A stretch of DNA of 64,000 nucleotides from NCBI RefSeq assembly GCF_947500655.1, contig NZ_CANMSK010000015.1, forward strand, positions 1-64,000. The letters are read 5' to 3'. This DNA comes from an uncultured Psychrosphaera sp. GTDB lineage: Bacteria > Pseudomonadota > Gammaproteobacteria > Enterobacterales > Alteromonadaceae. This document shows, piece by piece, positions 1 to 9,891 of the stretch. How positions within the stretch are numbered: the stretch's first letter is position 1; the number at the start of each line of letters is the position of its first letter. The position numbers and the translations under genes are program-made. The notes under the pieces are model-generated. The model was not told where the DNA came from. It worked only from the letters and a program-made list of their open reading frames with translations, and searched no databases.

Positions 1-136
1 AAGCGATAAAGCGATAAAGCGATAAAGCGATAAAGCGATAAAGCGATAAAGCGATAAAGCGATAAAGCGATAAAGCGATAAAGCGGTAAAGCGGTAAAGC
101 GGTAAAGCGATAAAGCGATAAGGCTGAAAGGCGGTA
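1..136. repeat. 8-bp tandem repeat (AAGCGATA)n at the left edge
   Basis: Fifteen consecutive copies of an 8-bp unit fill positions 1-120, and two degenerate copies follow to 136. Ten units read AAGCGATA, three (81-104) carry an A-to-G change giving AAGCGGTA, and the last two full units return to AAGCGATA. The array starts at the first base, so it continues outside the window. It lies beyond the metK terminator and overlaps no recognisable gene here. The clustered variant units suggest the array grew by slippage or unequal exchange. Function unknown. Confidence 0.95.
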
Positions 137-162
137 AGTTTAGTTCATAAAAAGTACGCAAT

Positions 163-189
163 AAAAAACCCTGACATAGCAGGGTTTTT
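163..189 (-). terminator. metK intrinsic terminator
   Basis: A 10-bp stem (arms 164-173 and 180-189, GC-rich core CCCTG/CAGGG) with a 6-nt loop is flanked by A-runs and T-runs. Read on the minus strand it ends in a T-tract 30 bases past the metK stop, as expected for a Rho-independent terminator. It could also work in the plus direction. Confidence 0.9.
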
Positions 190-220
190 ATATAAAGCGT
201 AAATTAGGCTTTAGCTAAGA

Positions 221-1372
221 TTATAATCCAGCGTCTGCTTTTAATGCTTCAACTTTATCTGTATTTTCCCAAGGGAACTCAGGACGACCAAAATGTCCGT
301 ATGCAGCAGTTGCTCGGTAAATAGGACGTTCTAAATCTAACATTTGAATTAAGCCATACGGTCTTAAATCAAAATGTCTGCGTACCAGTTCAATTAGTTT
401 CTCTTCACTTAATTTACTAGTACCAAACGTTTCAATACTGATTGACGTTGGCTCTGCAACACCAATAGCATAAGACACTTGTAATTCAGCTTTGTCAGCT
501 AAACCTGCAGCAACAAGATTTTTTGCTACATAACGTGCAGCATATGCCGCTGAACGATCAACTTTTGATGGATCTTTACCAGAGAACGCACCGCCGCCAT
601 GTCTTGCCATACCGCCATAAGTATCAACGATAATTTTACGACCCGTTAAACCACAATCGCCCATTGGGCCACCAATAACAAAACGACCAGTTGGATTAAT
701 AAAGTATTTTGTTTCTTTATTTAAATAATGAGCTGGTAATGTTGGTTTGATGATGGTTTCCATAACAGCTTCAATTAGATCATCTTGACCAATACTGTCA
801 CAATGTTGCGTTGATAATACAACAGCATCAATACCAACAGGTTTGCCATTTTCATAAGCAAAAGTAACTTGAGATTTTGCATCCGGACGTAACCAAGGCA
901 AAGTACCGTCTTTACGTACTTGAGCTTGACGTTTAACCAGTTGATGTGAATATTCAATTGGAGCTGGCATTAACACATCAGTTTCATTACATGCGTAGCC
1001 AAACATTAATCCCTGATCACCAGCGCCTTGCTCATATAAGTCATCGCGGTCAACACCTTGATTAATATCTGGTGATTGTTTCCCAATGGTATTTAAAATG
1101 GCACATGAGTTTGCGTCGAAGCCCATATCAGAATGCGTGTAACCAATTTCAGTAACGGTTTTACGAGTTAACTCTTCAATATCAACCCAAGCGCTAGTAG
1201 TAATTTCACCACCAACCATAACCATTCCGGTTTTAACGTAAGTCTCACAAGCAACGCGTGCTTTTGGGTCTTGTTCTAATATTGCATCTAATACAGCATC
1301 AGAGATTTGATCTGCAATTTTATCTGGATGTCCTTCAGACACAGATTCAGAGGTAAATAAATGTTTAGCCAT
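221..1372 (-). CDS. metK: S-adenosylmethionine synthase
   Basis: Makes S-adenosylmethionine from methionine and ATP in the cytoplasm, the main methyl donor. The 383-residue product matches the usual MetK length and begins [18 protein letters not shown], which holds the ATP-binding His and Asp of the GHPDK motif. The glycine-rich loop [19 protein letters not shown] characteristic of the family is present. ATG at 1372 is chosen because GTGAG lies about 8 bases upstream and the protein then aligns with the normal N-terminus; a GTG at 1384 is part of that ribosome site. The gene is divergent from the M16 peptidase gene. A tandem met-box array about 100 bp upstream implies MetJ repression. Confidence 0.98.
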   Translation of the reverse strand: MAKHLFTSESVSEGHPDKIADQISDAVLDAILEQDPKARVACETYVKTGMVMVGGEITTSAWVDIEELTRKTVTEIGYTHSDMGFDANSCAILNTIGKQSPDINQGVDRDDLYEQGAGDQGLMFGYACNETDVLMPAPIEYSHQLVKRQAQVRKDGTLPWLRPDAKSQVTFAYENGKPVGIDAVVLSTQHCDSIGQDDLIEAVMETIIKPTLPAHYLNKETKYFINPTGRFVIGGPMGDCGLTGRKIIVDTYGGMARHGGGAFSGKDPSKVDRSAAYAARYVAKNLVAAGLADKAELQVSYAIGVAEPTSISIETFGTSKLSEEKLIELVRRHFDLRPYGLIQMLDLERPIYRATAAYGHFGRPEFPWENTDKVEALKADAGL

Positions 1373-1467
1373 TAATAATCTCACTTTGTAAAACGAAACC
1401 TGAAATTGATTTTGAGGTTTTAAATGTCGAATAACGCAATTTTAATACATAAACCTAAAAAACACCT

Positions 1468-1507
1468 AGAACTTTCTGCATCTAGACGTCTATACGTTTT
1501 TATGCTT
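1468..1507. promoter_or_regulatory. MetJ operator (met boxes) upstream of metK
   Basis: Position 1484-1491 reads AGACGTCT, a perfect match to the 8-bp met box. The adjoining 8-mer 1492-1499 (ATACGTTT) matches at 6 of 8 positions. Flanking 8-mers at 1468-1475, 1476-1483 and 1500-1507 match at 5, 4 and 3 positions. MetJ binds tandem 8-bp boxes cooperatively and represses metK in enteric bacteria. The array sits 95-135 bp before the metK start, in the shared metK/M16 intergenic region. Confidence 0.8.
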
Positions 1508-1531
1508 AAAGTGCAAAGTGTTATAAATTCG

Positions 1532-1578
1532 TTACAGTTGTAAGATACTGTAAAAAACAGTTACAAAATAAATGTAAC
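1532..1578. promoter_or_regulatory. Cluster of three dyads before the M16 peptidase gene
   Basis: Three small inverted repeats follow each other: TTACA-gt-TGTAA (1532-1543), CTGT-N5-ACAG (1548-1560) and GTTACA-N7-TGTAAC (1560-1578). They lie 75-120 bp before the M16 start and after the met-box array. The shared TTACA/TGTAA half-sites suggest one DNA-binding protein with several sites, but I cannot name it. The CTGT spacing (5, not 8) rules out a standard LexA box. Confidence 0.35.
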
Positions 1579-1654
1579 TTTATTTGGAGTTATTAGAGCG
1601 GATACTTTATAAATACTTAAGTTAAAATGAAAACGTTAAACAGGAACTTAACTA

Positions 1655-4459
1655 ATGACGATTATTTCCCGCACCACAAGAGTAAAATTTAGTAAAACTA
1701 AAGCTTTACTGTCTTCAGTTGCATTGCTGACTCTAGCAGCGTGTTCAAACAATGATCCAGACTCTGAGAGTGTAAATTCTAAAATGGCAACGACTGCTGC
1801 CAAAATTGATTATGTTCGTAATGTAGAGGGTATTGATGAATATATTCTTTCTAATGGTATGAAAGTATTACTTTATCCAGACCCAGCTCAGCCGAAAACG
1901 TTAGTTAATGTCACTTATAAAGTCGGTTCAGTTCACGAAAATTATGGTGAGACTGGCATGGCGCATTTGTTAGAGCATATGTTATTTAAAGGCTCAACTA
2001 ATTATAAAGAAATTGATAAGCAATTTAACAAACGCGGTATGCGAGTTAACGCAACAACATGGTTAGATAGAACTAACTATTTTGAATTGTTTGAATCTAA
2101 CGAAGAAAACCTAGCTTGGGCTTTAGGAATGGAAGCAGATCGTATGGTTAATGCTACATTCTCTAAAACGGACCTAGACAGTGAAATGACAGTTGTTCGT
2201 AATGAAATGGAACGTGGCGAAAATAGCCCATTTAGAATGTTAAGTGCTCGCATGAGTTCAATGGCATATTTATGGCACAACTATGCAAACTCAACAATAG
2301 GTGCACGTTCAGACGTTGAAAACTTCCCGTTTGCTAAATTACGTAAATTTTACGATAAACATTACCGTCCTGATAATGCGGTATTAACGGTTGCTGGTCG
2401 TTTCGATAGAGACAAAACATTAGCACTAATCGAAAGTACTTTTGGTATGTTGGCAAAACCAGCAACTGAAATTGAAAAATTATATACAGTAGAACCTACT
2501 CAAGACGGTGACCGAATTGTAAATCTACGCCGTACAGGTGAAGTTCCAATTGTAGCTGCTCAATATCATGTTCCTTCAGCTTTGCATGAAGATACACCTG
2601 CAATACAAGTGCTTATTCAGTTGTTATCTGATAATGCCCGTGGCCGAATGCAAAAAATGCTAGTTGAACCAGGTATTGCATCAGGAACCGCCGCATATTC
2701 TTATTTAACCAAAGATCCTTCGTCATTAACCATTATTGCTCAAGGTTTAAAAGGCAAAGATATTAATGAAATGGAAGCTGCGTTATTAACATTAACTGAA
2801 GATATTAAAACTAAAAAAATCTTAAAAAGTGAAGTTGATCAAGCTAAGGTTTCTATTTTAAAAGAAACTGAAGATGGATTACGAAATGTAACCTCAGTCG
2901 GCATGGAATTATCAGAATTCATTGCTATGGGCGATTATCGTTATATATTCTTTTTCCGTGACTTAGTCGAAAAAGTAACAGTTGAAGACGTACAACGTGT
3001 TGCAGAGCAATACTTAGTACAAAGTAACCGTACATTAGGTCGCTTTATTCCAACCAAAGATCCTGCCAGAGCTGAAATTACTCCAGCTAAAGATATTACT
3101 GAATTATTAGCAACCTATAAAGGTCGTGAGTCGATTGAAGCGGGCGAAGTGTATGACAATGATGTTGAAAATATAGCAGCGCGCTTACAAGAATTTGATT
3201 GGACTGTAGGTACAACGTTAAGTGTATATCCAAAAAAACTACGTGGTGGCGAAGTTAGGATTAGTATGACATTGCCAACGGGTAGTGCTGAATCTTTAAA
3301 AGGTTATGAGCAAGACTTCAAACTGATGGGCGGCTTGCTATACAGTGGTAATGCTAAATACACTAAAGAAGATATCGCATCTAAATTAGATGAATTAAAA
3401 GCATCTGTTAATATCAGTACCAATTCTATTGGTAATATCAATGTCAGTATTAAAGCGGTTAAAGCGCATTTGGATGAAACATTAGCTTTTGTTCATGAGA
3501 TGTTAGCCACACCGTTATTTGAAAAATCTGAAATTAATATTGATAGAAGTGCAACAATCACGAGCTTAGAAGCAAATCGTAACGAGCCAGCTTCTATTGC
3601 AGTAGCAACTCTTCGCAAATCTTTAGATGGGTATCCTGCTGGTCATCCTTTAGCATTCCAAACAATAGATCAACAAATTGATGCATTAAACAAAGTAACA
3701 AATAAACGTTTACAAAAACTACACAAAACTCATATGTCAGTCGCTAATGGTCATATTGGTGTGGTTGGTGATTTAGATGCAAAAGCGTTTTCTAATAAAT
3801 TAGAAAAGTTATTTTCAGACTTAAAAGGCTCTGCTGATTACGTGGAAATGAAAGGTAACTTAAAAGACGTATCAGGTATTGATAGCTGGATTGAAACACC
3901 AGATAAAGCTAACTCTACTTTGTTTATTGGTCATAGAGTTGAGCTAAATAAACAGAGTTCAGATTATTATGCGGCGTCGGTAGCTAATGCGATATTTGGT
4001 GGTAGTGGTTTTGCTTCTCGTTTAATGCAACGAATTCGTGTTAAAGAAGGTTACAGCTACGGAACAGGTTCTGGTCTGTCATTAGACTTTAACGAACCTT
4101 ATGGTATGTATTATATGCGTGCCATTGCAGCGCCTGAAAATATGAAAAAAGTTGTAGCTGCGTATAAAGAAGAAGTCGACAAAGTCCTTAACGATGGCTT
4201 TACGCAAGCTGAAGTTACAGATGCAATTGCTGGTGAATTAAAAAGCTTACGTGTTTCATGGTCAAACGATGGCACAATCGCAAGCTTATTAGCTGATAAC
4301 AAACAGCTAAAACGTGATTTAACTTGGTATACTGAATATGTTGAAAAAATGAATGCACTAACATTAGAAGAAGTTAATGCTGCATTTAATAAATACATAG
4401 CAACAAAAGAACTTAATATATTTACAGCTGGTGACTTTGCTAAATCAGCAGCAAAATAA
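1655..4459 (+). CDS. M16 family zinc metallopeptidase, lipoprotein
   Basis: Predicted envelope-anchored insulinase/pitrilysin-type protease. The N-terminus is a lipoprotein signal peptide ending in lipobox LAAC (Cys30). The inverted zinc motif HLLEH is at residues 104-108, followed by the NEMERGE region expected to supply the third zinc ligand. The 934 residues fit two tandem M16 plus M16C halves, with the C-terminal half lacking HxxEH, as in other two-domain M16 enzymes. ATG at 1655 follows AGGA with 9-base spacing. It runs alone, ends at a strong terminator, and is followed by a second lipoprotein peptidase (M3) on the same strand. A role in periplasmic peptide breakdown is likely; the substrate is unknown. 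Confidence 0.92.
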   Translation: MTIISRTTRVKFSKTKALLSSVALLTLAACSNNDPDSESVNSKMATTAAKIDYVRNVEGIDEYILSNGMKVLLYPDPAQPKTLVNVTYKVGSVHENYGETGMAHLLEHMLFKGSTNYKEIDKQFNKRGMRVNATTWLDRTNYFELFESNEENLAWALGMEADRMVNATFSKTDLDSEMTVVRNEMERGENSPFRMLSARMSSMAYLWHNYANSTIGARSDVENFPFAKLRKFYDKHYRPDNAVLTVAGRFDRDKTLALIESTFGMLAKPATEIEKLYTVEPTQDGDRIVNLRRTGEVPIVAAQYHVPSALHEDTPAIQVLIQLLSDNARGRMQKMLVEPGIASGTAAYSYLTKDPSSLTIIAQGLKGKDINEMEAALLTLTEDIKTKKILKSEVDQAKVSILKETEDGLRNVTSVGMELSEFIAMGDYRYIFFFRDLVEKVTVEDVQRVAEQYLVQSNRTLGRFIPTKDPARAEITPAKDITELLATYKGRESIEAGEVYDNDVENIAARLQEFDWTVGTTLSVYPKKLRGGEVRISMTLPTGSAESLKGYEQDFKLMGGLLYSGNAKYTKEDIASKLDELKASVNISTNSIGNINVSIKAVKAHLDETLAFVHEMLATPLFEKSEINIDRSATITSLEANRNEPASIAVATLRKSLDGYPAGHPLAFQTIDQQIDALNKVTNKRLQKLHKTHMSVANGHIGVVGDLDAKAFSNKLEKLFSDLKGSADYVEMKGNLKDVSGIDSWIETPDKANSTLFIGHRVELNKQSSDYYAASVANAIFGGSGFASRLMQRIRVKEGYSYGTGSGLSLDFNEPYGMYYMRAIAAPENMKKVVAAYKEEVDKVLNDGFTQAEVTDAIAGELKSLRVSWSNDGTIASLLADNKQLKRDLTWYTEYVEKMNALTLEEVNAAFNKYIATKELNIFTAGDFAKSAAK

Positions 4460-4505
4460 GCTTTTCATTAAGTTAAAATATCTGATTTAACTTATGAACT
4501 AGATA

Positions 4506-4538
4506 AAAACGCGATGATAATATCATCGCGTTTTTTTT
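4506..4538 (+). terminator. Terminator after the M16 peptidase gene
   Basis: A strong hairpin (ACGCGATGAT paired with ATCATCGCGT, 3-nt loop) is followed by eight T residues. Confidence 0.95.
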
Positions 4539-4739
4539 GTTTATAAGACATTAATTTTATAAGATTGGTATTAAAAAAAACTGAACAATAGACCGTGGTC
4601 GCGGCAAACTTGGCGTTTGTCTTGATAAGACTTGTCACATATCTAACAGTCTGGTTATATGTTAAAAATAATAATTGTATAAAGATCTTTGAACGAAAGG
4701 CTTTGTATTGACCTCTTTGTATAAAACACTGGGAATATA

Positions 4740-6902
4740 ATGAAAAATAAAATAACTATCGCTTTATCACTTGTTTTAATGACAGGGTTAACCGCTTGCG
4801 GTCAATCAAATGTTGATGCTGAAACTGCCAGTAAAATGGAGCAAGCGCAAACTGAAAATACAGTGCTGGCTAAATGGCAAGGACCTTTCGAAGGTGTTCC
4901 AGCATTTGATACAGTAAAATTAGATGATTTAAAACCAGCATATATTATTGCTATCGCTAAAAACTTAGCGGAAATTGATGCGGTTGTTAATAACCCTGAA
5001 CCTGCAACATTCGAAAATACAATTGTAGAACTAGAACGAGCTGGGTCAGACTTACAACGTATCTCTACTTATTATGGTATCTGGCGTTCAAATAAATCAT
5101 CACCTGAAGTTCGTGAAGTGGGTAAGGAATTAAGCCCTCTGTTATCAGCGTTTCGTTCAAAGATAAATCAAAATAAAGGTTTGTTTGAACGTATTAAAGC
5201 GGTTTACGAAAGTGAAGAAATGAAAACCTTACGTAAAGACCAACAAAAAATGGTTAAAGAAAGTTACCAAGGTTTTGTACGTAGTGGCGCATTATTAAAT
5301 GAAGCAGACCAAAAACGATATGCTGAAATTAATCTTAGGCTATCAGAAATTCATACTCAGTTTGGTAACAATGTATTAGCCGATGAAGAAAACTACGTTA
5401 CTTATTTAACCAAAGATCAAATTGGCGGGTTACCAGAGTCAGTTGTTACTGCCGCAGCTTCCGCGGCAAAAGCGTTAGGTAAAGAAGGGCAGTATGCAAT
5501 AACGAATACTCGTTCATCAATGGACCCGTTTTTAACTTATTCAACTGAACGTGAATTACGTGAACAAGTTTGGAATACTTATTATAGTCGTGGCGATAAT
5601 GGCGACGAATTTGATAATAATAAGATCATTGCTGAAATTTTAAAATTGCGTCATGAACGTGTACAACTATTAGGTTATGACAATTATGGTCAATGGCGTT
5701 TAGAAAACCGTATGGCGAAAAATCCAGAAAATGCATTCGCACTAATGAATGCAGTTTGGCCAGCAGCTATTGCTCGTGTTGAAGAAGAAGTTGCTGACAT
5801 GCAAGCTGTTGCGGATAAAGAAGGCGCTGATATAACAATAGCACCTTGGGATTATCGTTTTTATGCAGAAAAAGTTCGTAAAGCTAAGTACGATCTAGAC
5901 TCAAATGAAGTTAAGCAATATTTACAGTTAGATAATTTACGTGAAGCTATGTTTTATGTAGCTGGCGAGTTATTCGACTTTAAATTTACGCCAGTAGAAG
6001 ATGGCAGTGTGCCAGTGTTTGATCCTGAAGTTAAAGTTTGGGAAGTCACTAAACTATCTAGCGGTAAGCATGTAGGTGTTTGGTATTTAGACCCTTATGC
6101 TCGTAAAGGCAAACGTTCTGGTGCTTGGGCTACCACATACCGTAGTTTCACTAGCTTTGATGGTGTAACAAATGTATTAGCGTCAAATAACTCAAACTTT
6201 ATTAAAGGTGAAACAGGTAAGCCGACGTTAATTTCCTGGTCTGATGCTGAAACCTTATTCCATGAATTTGGCCATGCGTTACACTTTTTAGCATCAAACG
6301 TGGAATACCCATCACAAAATGGTGGTGTACGTGATTACACTGAATTTCAATCTCAACTGTTAGAACGTTGGTTAACAACTGCACCTGTTATTGATAACTA
6401 CCTAATCCATAATAAAACAGGTAAACCAATTCCTGCAGAGCTAGTTGCTAAAATTAAAAAAGCAGCCACGTTTAACGAAGGCTTTAAAACGACTGAATAT
6501 TTAGCATCTGCAATTATTGATTTGAAATTACATACAATGGCTCCTAAAGACATAGATATCGACAAGTTTGAACGTGAAACTCTTGCTGAAATGAATATGC
6601 CAAAAGAAATGGTAATGCGTCACCGTACACCACAATTTGGTCATGTTTTCTCTGGTGAAGGTTATTCAGCTGGTTATTACGGTTATATGTGGGCAGAAGT
6701 ATTAACCTCTGACGCGGCAGAAGCTTTTGAAGAGTCTCCAGGTGGCTACTACGATAAAGACATGGCTAAAAAGTTAGTTGATTATTTATTTGCTCCACGT
6801 AACTCTATAGACCCGGCTGAAGCTTATAGAATGTTCAGAGGCAGAGATGCTAGGGTTGAAGCGTTAATGCGAGACCGTGGATTTCCAATACCTAAAAAGT
6901 AA
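4740..6902 (+). CDS. M3 family metallopeptidase (Dcp/oligopeptidase A-like), lipoprotein
   Basis: Predicted zinc oligopeptidase of the thimet/Dcp family that cleaves short peptides. The N-terminus has a lipoprotein signal ending LTAC (Cys20), so unlike cytoplasmic OpdA/Dcp this protein is exported and lipid-anchored. The catalytic HEFGH motif is at residues 508-512, with the downstream helix carrying the third ligand. The YSAGYYGYMWAEV segment near the C-terminus is typical of M3 substrate-binding loops. Length (720) fits Dcp-like members. It follows the M16 lipoprotein peptidase but has its own terminator on each side, so the two are probably separate units with related roles in peptide scavenging. 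Confidence 0.93.
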   Translation: MKNKITIALSLVLMTGLTACGQSNVDAETASKMEQAQTENTVLAKWQGPFEGVPAFDTVKLDDLKPAYIIAIAKNLAEIDAVVNNPEPATFENTIVELERAGSDLQRISTYYGIWRSNKSSPEVREVGKELSPLLSAFRSKINQNKGLFERIKAVYESEEMKTLRKDQQKMVKESYQGFVRSGALLNEADQKRYAEINLRLSEIHTQFGNNVLADEENYVTYLTKDQIGGLPESVVTAAASAAKALGKEGQYAITNTRSSMDPFLTYSTERELREQVWNTYYSRGDNGDEFDNNKIIAEILKLRHERVQLLGYDNYGQWRLENRMAKNPENAFALMNAVWPAAIARVEEEVADMQAVADKEGADITIAPWDYRFYAEKVRKAKYDLDSNEVKQYLQLDNLREAMFYVAGELFDFKFTPVEDGSVPVFDPEVKVWEVTKLSSGKHVGVWYLDPYARKGKRSGAWATTYRSFTSFDGVTNVLASNNSNFIKGETGKPTLISWSDAETLFHEFGHALHFLASNVEYPSQNGGVRDYTEFQSQLLERWLTTAPVIDNYLIHNKTGKPIPAELVAKIKKAATFNEGFKTTEYLASAIIDLKLHTMAPKDIDIDKFERETLAEMNMPKEMVMRHRTPQFGHVFSGEGYSAGYYGYMWAEVLTSDAAEAFEESPGGYYDKDMAKKLVDYLFAPRNSIDPAEAYRMFRGRDARVEALMRDRGFPIPKK

Positions 6903-6925
6903 TGGCAATTATTCTAAGTAAATGA

Positions 6926-6953
6926 AAAAAGCCGACATTATGTCGGTTTTTTT
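6926..6953. terminator. Shared terminator, M3 peptidase / DM13 lipoprotein
   Basis: The stem CCGACA/TGTCGG with a 3-nt loop is bounded by A6 on the left and T7 on the right. It can therefore terminate both the plus-strand peptidase gene and the convergent minus-strand gene. Confidence 0.9.
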
Positions 6954-6986
6954 ATAAGTGAATGTTAGTTTATGGGAGCGGGATAA

Positions 6987-7460
6987 CTAATTAAACAAAC
7001 TATCACCAAAGCTAACGCCAACATCTGAACACCAAATGCTGATACCATTTAAGTCATCTAATGTTTTGTTAGTTGGTAACTGAACTGTAAACGTTTGGTT
7101 TTCAAAACGAGTACCAAAAATATTTTCGCTTATCGCAAATCCTACCGGTGGTTGATAATCCTCATCGATACCTGCATAAACCTCAACAATAATACCACCA
7201 CCATCATAGTTAAAATTTGTGATCTCAATGGTACAGTCATCCACTATAGTAGCTGTGCCGCTAACACTATGAGCTAAGGTACTTAACTCTCCTGTTTGAC
7301 CAACCATAACATGGTTAGATGCACATTCTCTTAGTTGTACTTCCACGTTAGTTATATCTTCTGGAACTTCTGAGACTTTATCCTCTGAGTCGGACATGCC
7401 ATCACTGCAGGCGCTAATTAGACTAATTAACATAAAAAGATAAGAGCTTTTTAAATTCAC
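6987..7460 (-). CDS. DM13-domain lipoprotein
   Basis: Small exported protein of 157 residues. It has a lipoprotein signal (lipobox ISAC), an acidic linker, then a domain from about residue 62 that reads like DM13: GTATIVDD, an ITNFNYDGGG strand, and a closing SIWCSDVGVSFGDSLF. DM13 domains have been proposed to act in redox or electron transfer because of a conserved Cys in the WC motif, present here as IWC. Three further Cys occur in the mature protein. The gene is convergent with the M3 peptidase gene and lies upstream of, but opposite to, tkt. The partner is unknown. Confidence 0.72.
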   Translation of the reverse strand: MNLKSSYLFMLISLISACSDGMSDSEDKVSEVPEDITNVEVQLRECASNHVMVGQTGELSTLAHSVSGTATIVDDCTIEITNFNYDGGGIIVEVYAGIDEDYQPPVGFAISENIFGTRFENQTFTVQLPTNKTLDDLNGISIWCSDVGVSFGDSLFN

Positions 7461-7752
7461 AACAACACTCCAAGTTTGTAAAGAAACAATAAATTGATAT
7501 TAATAAGTGACACAAGCAGTACCGATAAAAATACCAACGAAAATCCAACAACATCATTAAACAGACCGTAAGAAGCTAGATTAAATTGCATAATTACTTG
7601 GAATAATTGTGCAGAATTTACTAACTTCGTCAAAAAATATTAGGTTATTTCATTTTTATCTTACTTAATCACTTAGAGTAATTGCTTTCATTGGCGTTTT
7701 TAGGTCAAATAGCCCAAAGTACAATTTATTATAAAAATATTCAGGATACATG

Positions 7753-9744
7753 ATGACAGCAAAACGAGACTTAGCGAACGCGATTAGAGCATTGAGTATG
7801 GATGCGGTACAAAAAGCCAACTCTGGACACCCAGGAGCTCCAATGGGCATGGCTGATATTGCCGAAGTATTATGGAATGACTTTTTAAAACATAATCCTA
7901 CAAACCCTAGCTGGGCAGACCGCGATCGTTTTGTTTTGTCTAATGGTCATGGATCTATGTTGATCTATTCATTACTACATTTATCGGGTTATGACTTACC
8001 GATTGATGAGCTTAAAAATTTCCGTCAATTACATTCAAAAACGCCGGGTCACCCAGAGTATGGTTATACGCCAGGTGTTGAAACAACAACTGGACCTCTA
8101 GGCGCAGGCCTTTCTAATGCTGTTGGTATGGCTATCGCAGAAAAGACACTTGCGGCACAATTTAACCGTAAAGATCACGATGTAGTTGACCACTTCACTT
8201 ATTGTTTTGTTGGTGACGGTTGCTTGATGGAAGGTATTTCCCATGAATCAAGCTCACTAGCTGGCACATTAAAACTAGGTAAACTAATTACTTTTTATGA
8301 TGACAACGGCATCAGTATCGATGGTGAAGTTGAAGGTTGGTTTACAGAAGATACATCTGCACGTTTTAAAGCGTACGGTTGGCATGTTGTTGAAGCGATA
8401 GACGGACATGATGCTGCAGCAATTAAAGCGGCGATTGAAGAAGCACAGTCAGTCACTGATAAACCTTCAATGATCATTTGTAAAACTACTATCGGCTTTG
8501 GCTCACCAAATAAACAAGGTACACATAACTGTCATGGCGCGCCATTAGGTGACGATGAAATTAAAGCAACGCGTGAATTATTAAATTGGCCATACGCGCC
8601 ATTTGAAATTCCTGCTGATGTCTATGCTGGTTGGGATGCAAAAGAAGACGGTGTAGAATTAGAAACTGAATGGAACGAGACATTTGTTGCATACAAAAAC
8701 GCTCATCCTGAACTTGCTGCTGAATTTGAACGCCGTGTGATTTTAGGTGAGTTACCGGAGAATTTCTCTGAAAAAGCATATGCATACGCATTAGAGTGCC
8801 AAGAAAAAGGCGAGAAAATCGCATCACGCAAAGCATCACAAAATACCATTGAAACTTTTGGCGCTATGTTACCTGAGTTATTAGGCGGTTCTGCTGATCT
8901 TGCTGGTTCTAACTTAACCTTATGGTCTGGTTCAAAAGGCATTCAAGATGATGCAGCCGGCAACTACATATTTTATGGTGTACGCGAATTTGGTATGAGT
9001 GGCATTATGAATGGTATTTCATTACACGGTGGTTTCATTAACTATGGTGCGACTTTCTTAATGTTTATGGAATACGCACGTAACGCGGTTCGTATGTCAG
9101 CATTAATGGGCATTCAGAACATATTTGTTTATACCCATGATTCAATTGGCCAAGGTGAAGATGGTCCAACACACCAACCAATTGAACAAATTGCTAACTT
9201 ACGTATGACACCAAATATGCATACGTGGCGTCCGGCTGATGCGACAGAAAGCGCAATAGCTTGGAAATCTGCGGTTGAGTACACAGATGGGCCTTCAGCC
9301 TTAATATTCTCTCGTCAAGGTTTGCCAGCAAATCCTCGTACGGCTGACCAAGTTGCTCAAATCGAGAAGGGCGGTTATGTTCTTGTTGATTGTGAAGGTA
9401 CACCAGATGTGATCTTAATCGCGACTGGTTCAGAAGTTGAACTAGCCGTTAATTCGCAAAAAGCATTAACAGAACAAGGGATAAAAGCTCGCGTAGTTTC
9501 TATGCCTTGTACTAACTTGTTCGACCAACAAGATGAAGAATACAAACAGTCTGTTCTTCCAAACTCTGTAGTTAAACGTGTCGCTATTGAAGCTGCTCAT
9601 GTTGATTACTGGGCAAAATACGTAGGTTTCTCTGGCGCAGTTGTTGGCATGAGTACCTTTGGTGAATCAGCACCAGGTAACGTATTGCTAGAACATTTCG
9701 GCTTTACAGTCGATAACGTTGTTAAAACAGTAAAAGGTTTATAA
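7753..9744 (+). CDS. tkt: Transketolase
   Basis: Thiamine-diphosphate enzyme of the pentose phosphate pathway, moving two-carbon units between sugar phosphates. The protein is very close to E. coli TktA along its whole length: [12 protein letters not shown] near the N-terminus, the ThDP/metal motif GDGCLMEG continuing to the Asn of FYDDN, and the conserved FGESAPG near the C-terminus. Two ATGs occur, at 7750 and 7753. I choose 7753 because AGGA (7743-7746) is then 6 bases away and the start aligns residue for residue with E. coli. The gene heads tkt-epd-pgk and is followed by its own hairpin, so epd-pgk may be partly separate. Confidence 0.98.
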   Translation: MTAKRDLANAIRALSMDAVQKANSGHPGAPMGMADIAEVLWNDFLKHNPTNPSWADRDRFVLSNGHGSMLIYSLLHLSGYDLPIDELKNFRQLHSKTPGHPEYGYTPGVETTTGPLGAGLSNAVGMAIAEKTLAAQFNRKDHDVVDHFTYCFVGDGCLMEGISHESSSLAGTLKLGKLITFYDDNGISIDGEVEGWFTEDTSARFKAYGWHVVEAIDGHDAAAIKAAIEEAQSVTDKPSMIICKTTIGFGSPNKQGTHNCHGAPLGDDEIKATRELLNWPYAPFEIPADVYAGWDAKEDGVELETEWNETFVAYKNAHPELAAEFERRVILGELPENFSEKAYAYALECQEKGEKIASRKASQNTIETFGAMLPELLGGSADLAGSNLTLWSGSKGIQDDAAGNYIFYGVREFGMSGIMNGISLHGGFINYGATFLMFMEYARNAVRMSALMGIQNIFVYTHDSIGQGEDGPTHQPIEQIANLRMTPNMHTWRPADATESAIAWKSAVEYTDGPSALIFSRQGLPANPRTADQVAQIEKGGYVLVDCEGTPDVILIATGSEVELAVNSQKALTEQGIKARVVSMPCTNLFDQQDEEYKQSVLPNSVVKRVAIEAAHVDYWAKYVGFSGAVVGMSTFGESAPGNVLLEHFGFTVDNVVKTVKGL

Positions 9745-9795
9745 TCACTAAAATTGATTTAGTTGGTTTTATAAACAGAGAAAGCAGAAACAAAA

Positions 9796-9823
9796 AAAAG
9801 CGGGTATAATACACCCGCTTTTT
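9796..9823 (+). terminator. Terminator after tkt
   Basis: Arms AAAAGCGGGT (9796-9805) and ACCCGCTTTT (9813-9822) form a GC-rich stem with a 7-nt loop, followed by Ts. It separates tkt from epd and rules out the long epd start just downstream. Confidence 0.9.
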
Positions 9824-9891
9824 GCATGTTACATGCTAATTGCCAAACCAGTTATGGTGTTGGCATTACAATTACCAATAATGGAAATTCA

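Noticed and set aside
1..136. CRISPR array at the left edge
   Set aside because: The units are contiguous 8-mers with no spacers.
1373..1654. SAM riboswitch before metK
   Set aside because: No helix pattern of a SAM aptamer is visible and a MetJ array already explains regulation in this group.
8561..8839. 92-codon minus-strand open frame inside tkt
   Set aside because: It lies wholly within a highly conserved gene, has low-complexity His/Gln-rich composition and no ribosome site; a shadow frame.
9805..9810. TATAAT within the loop of the tkt terminator as an epd promoter
   Set aside because: No -35 element at proper distance was found; the match is likely chance in an A/T loop.
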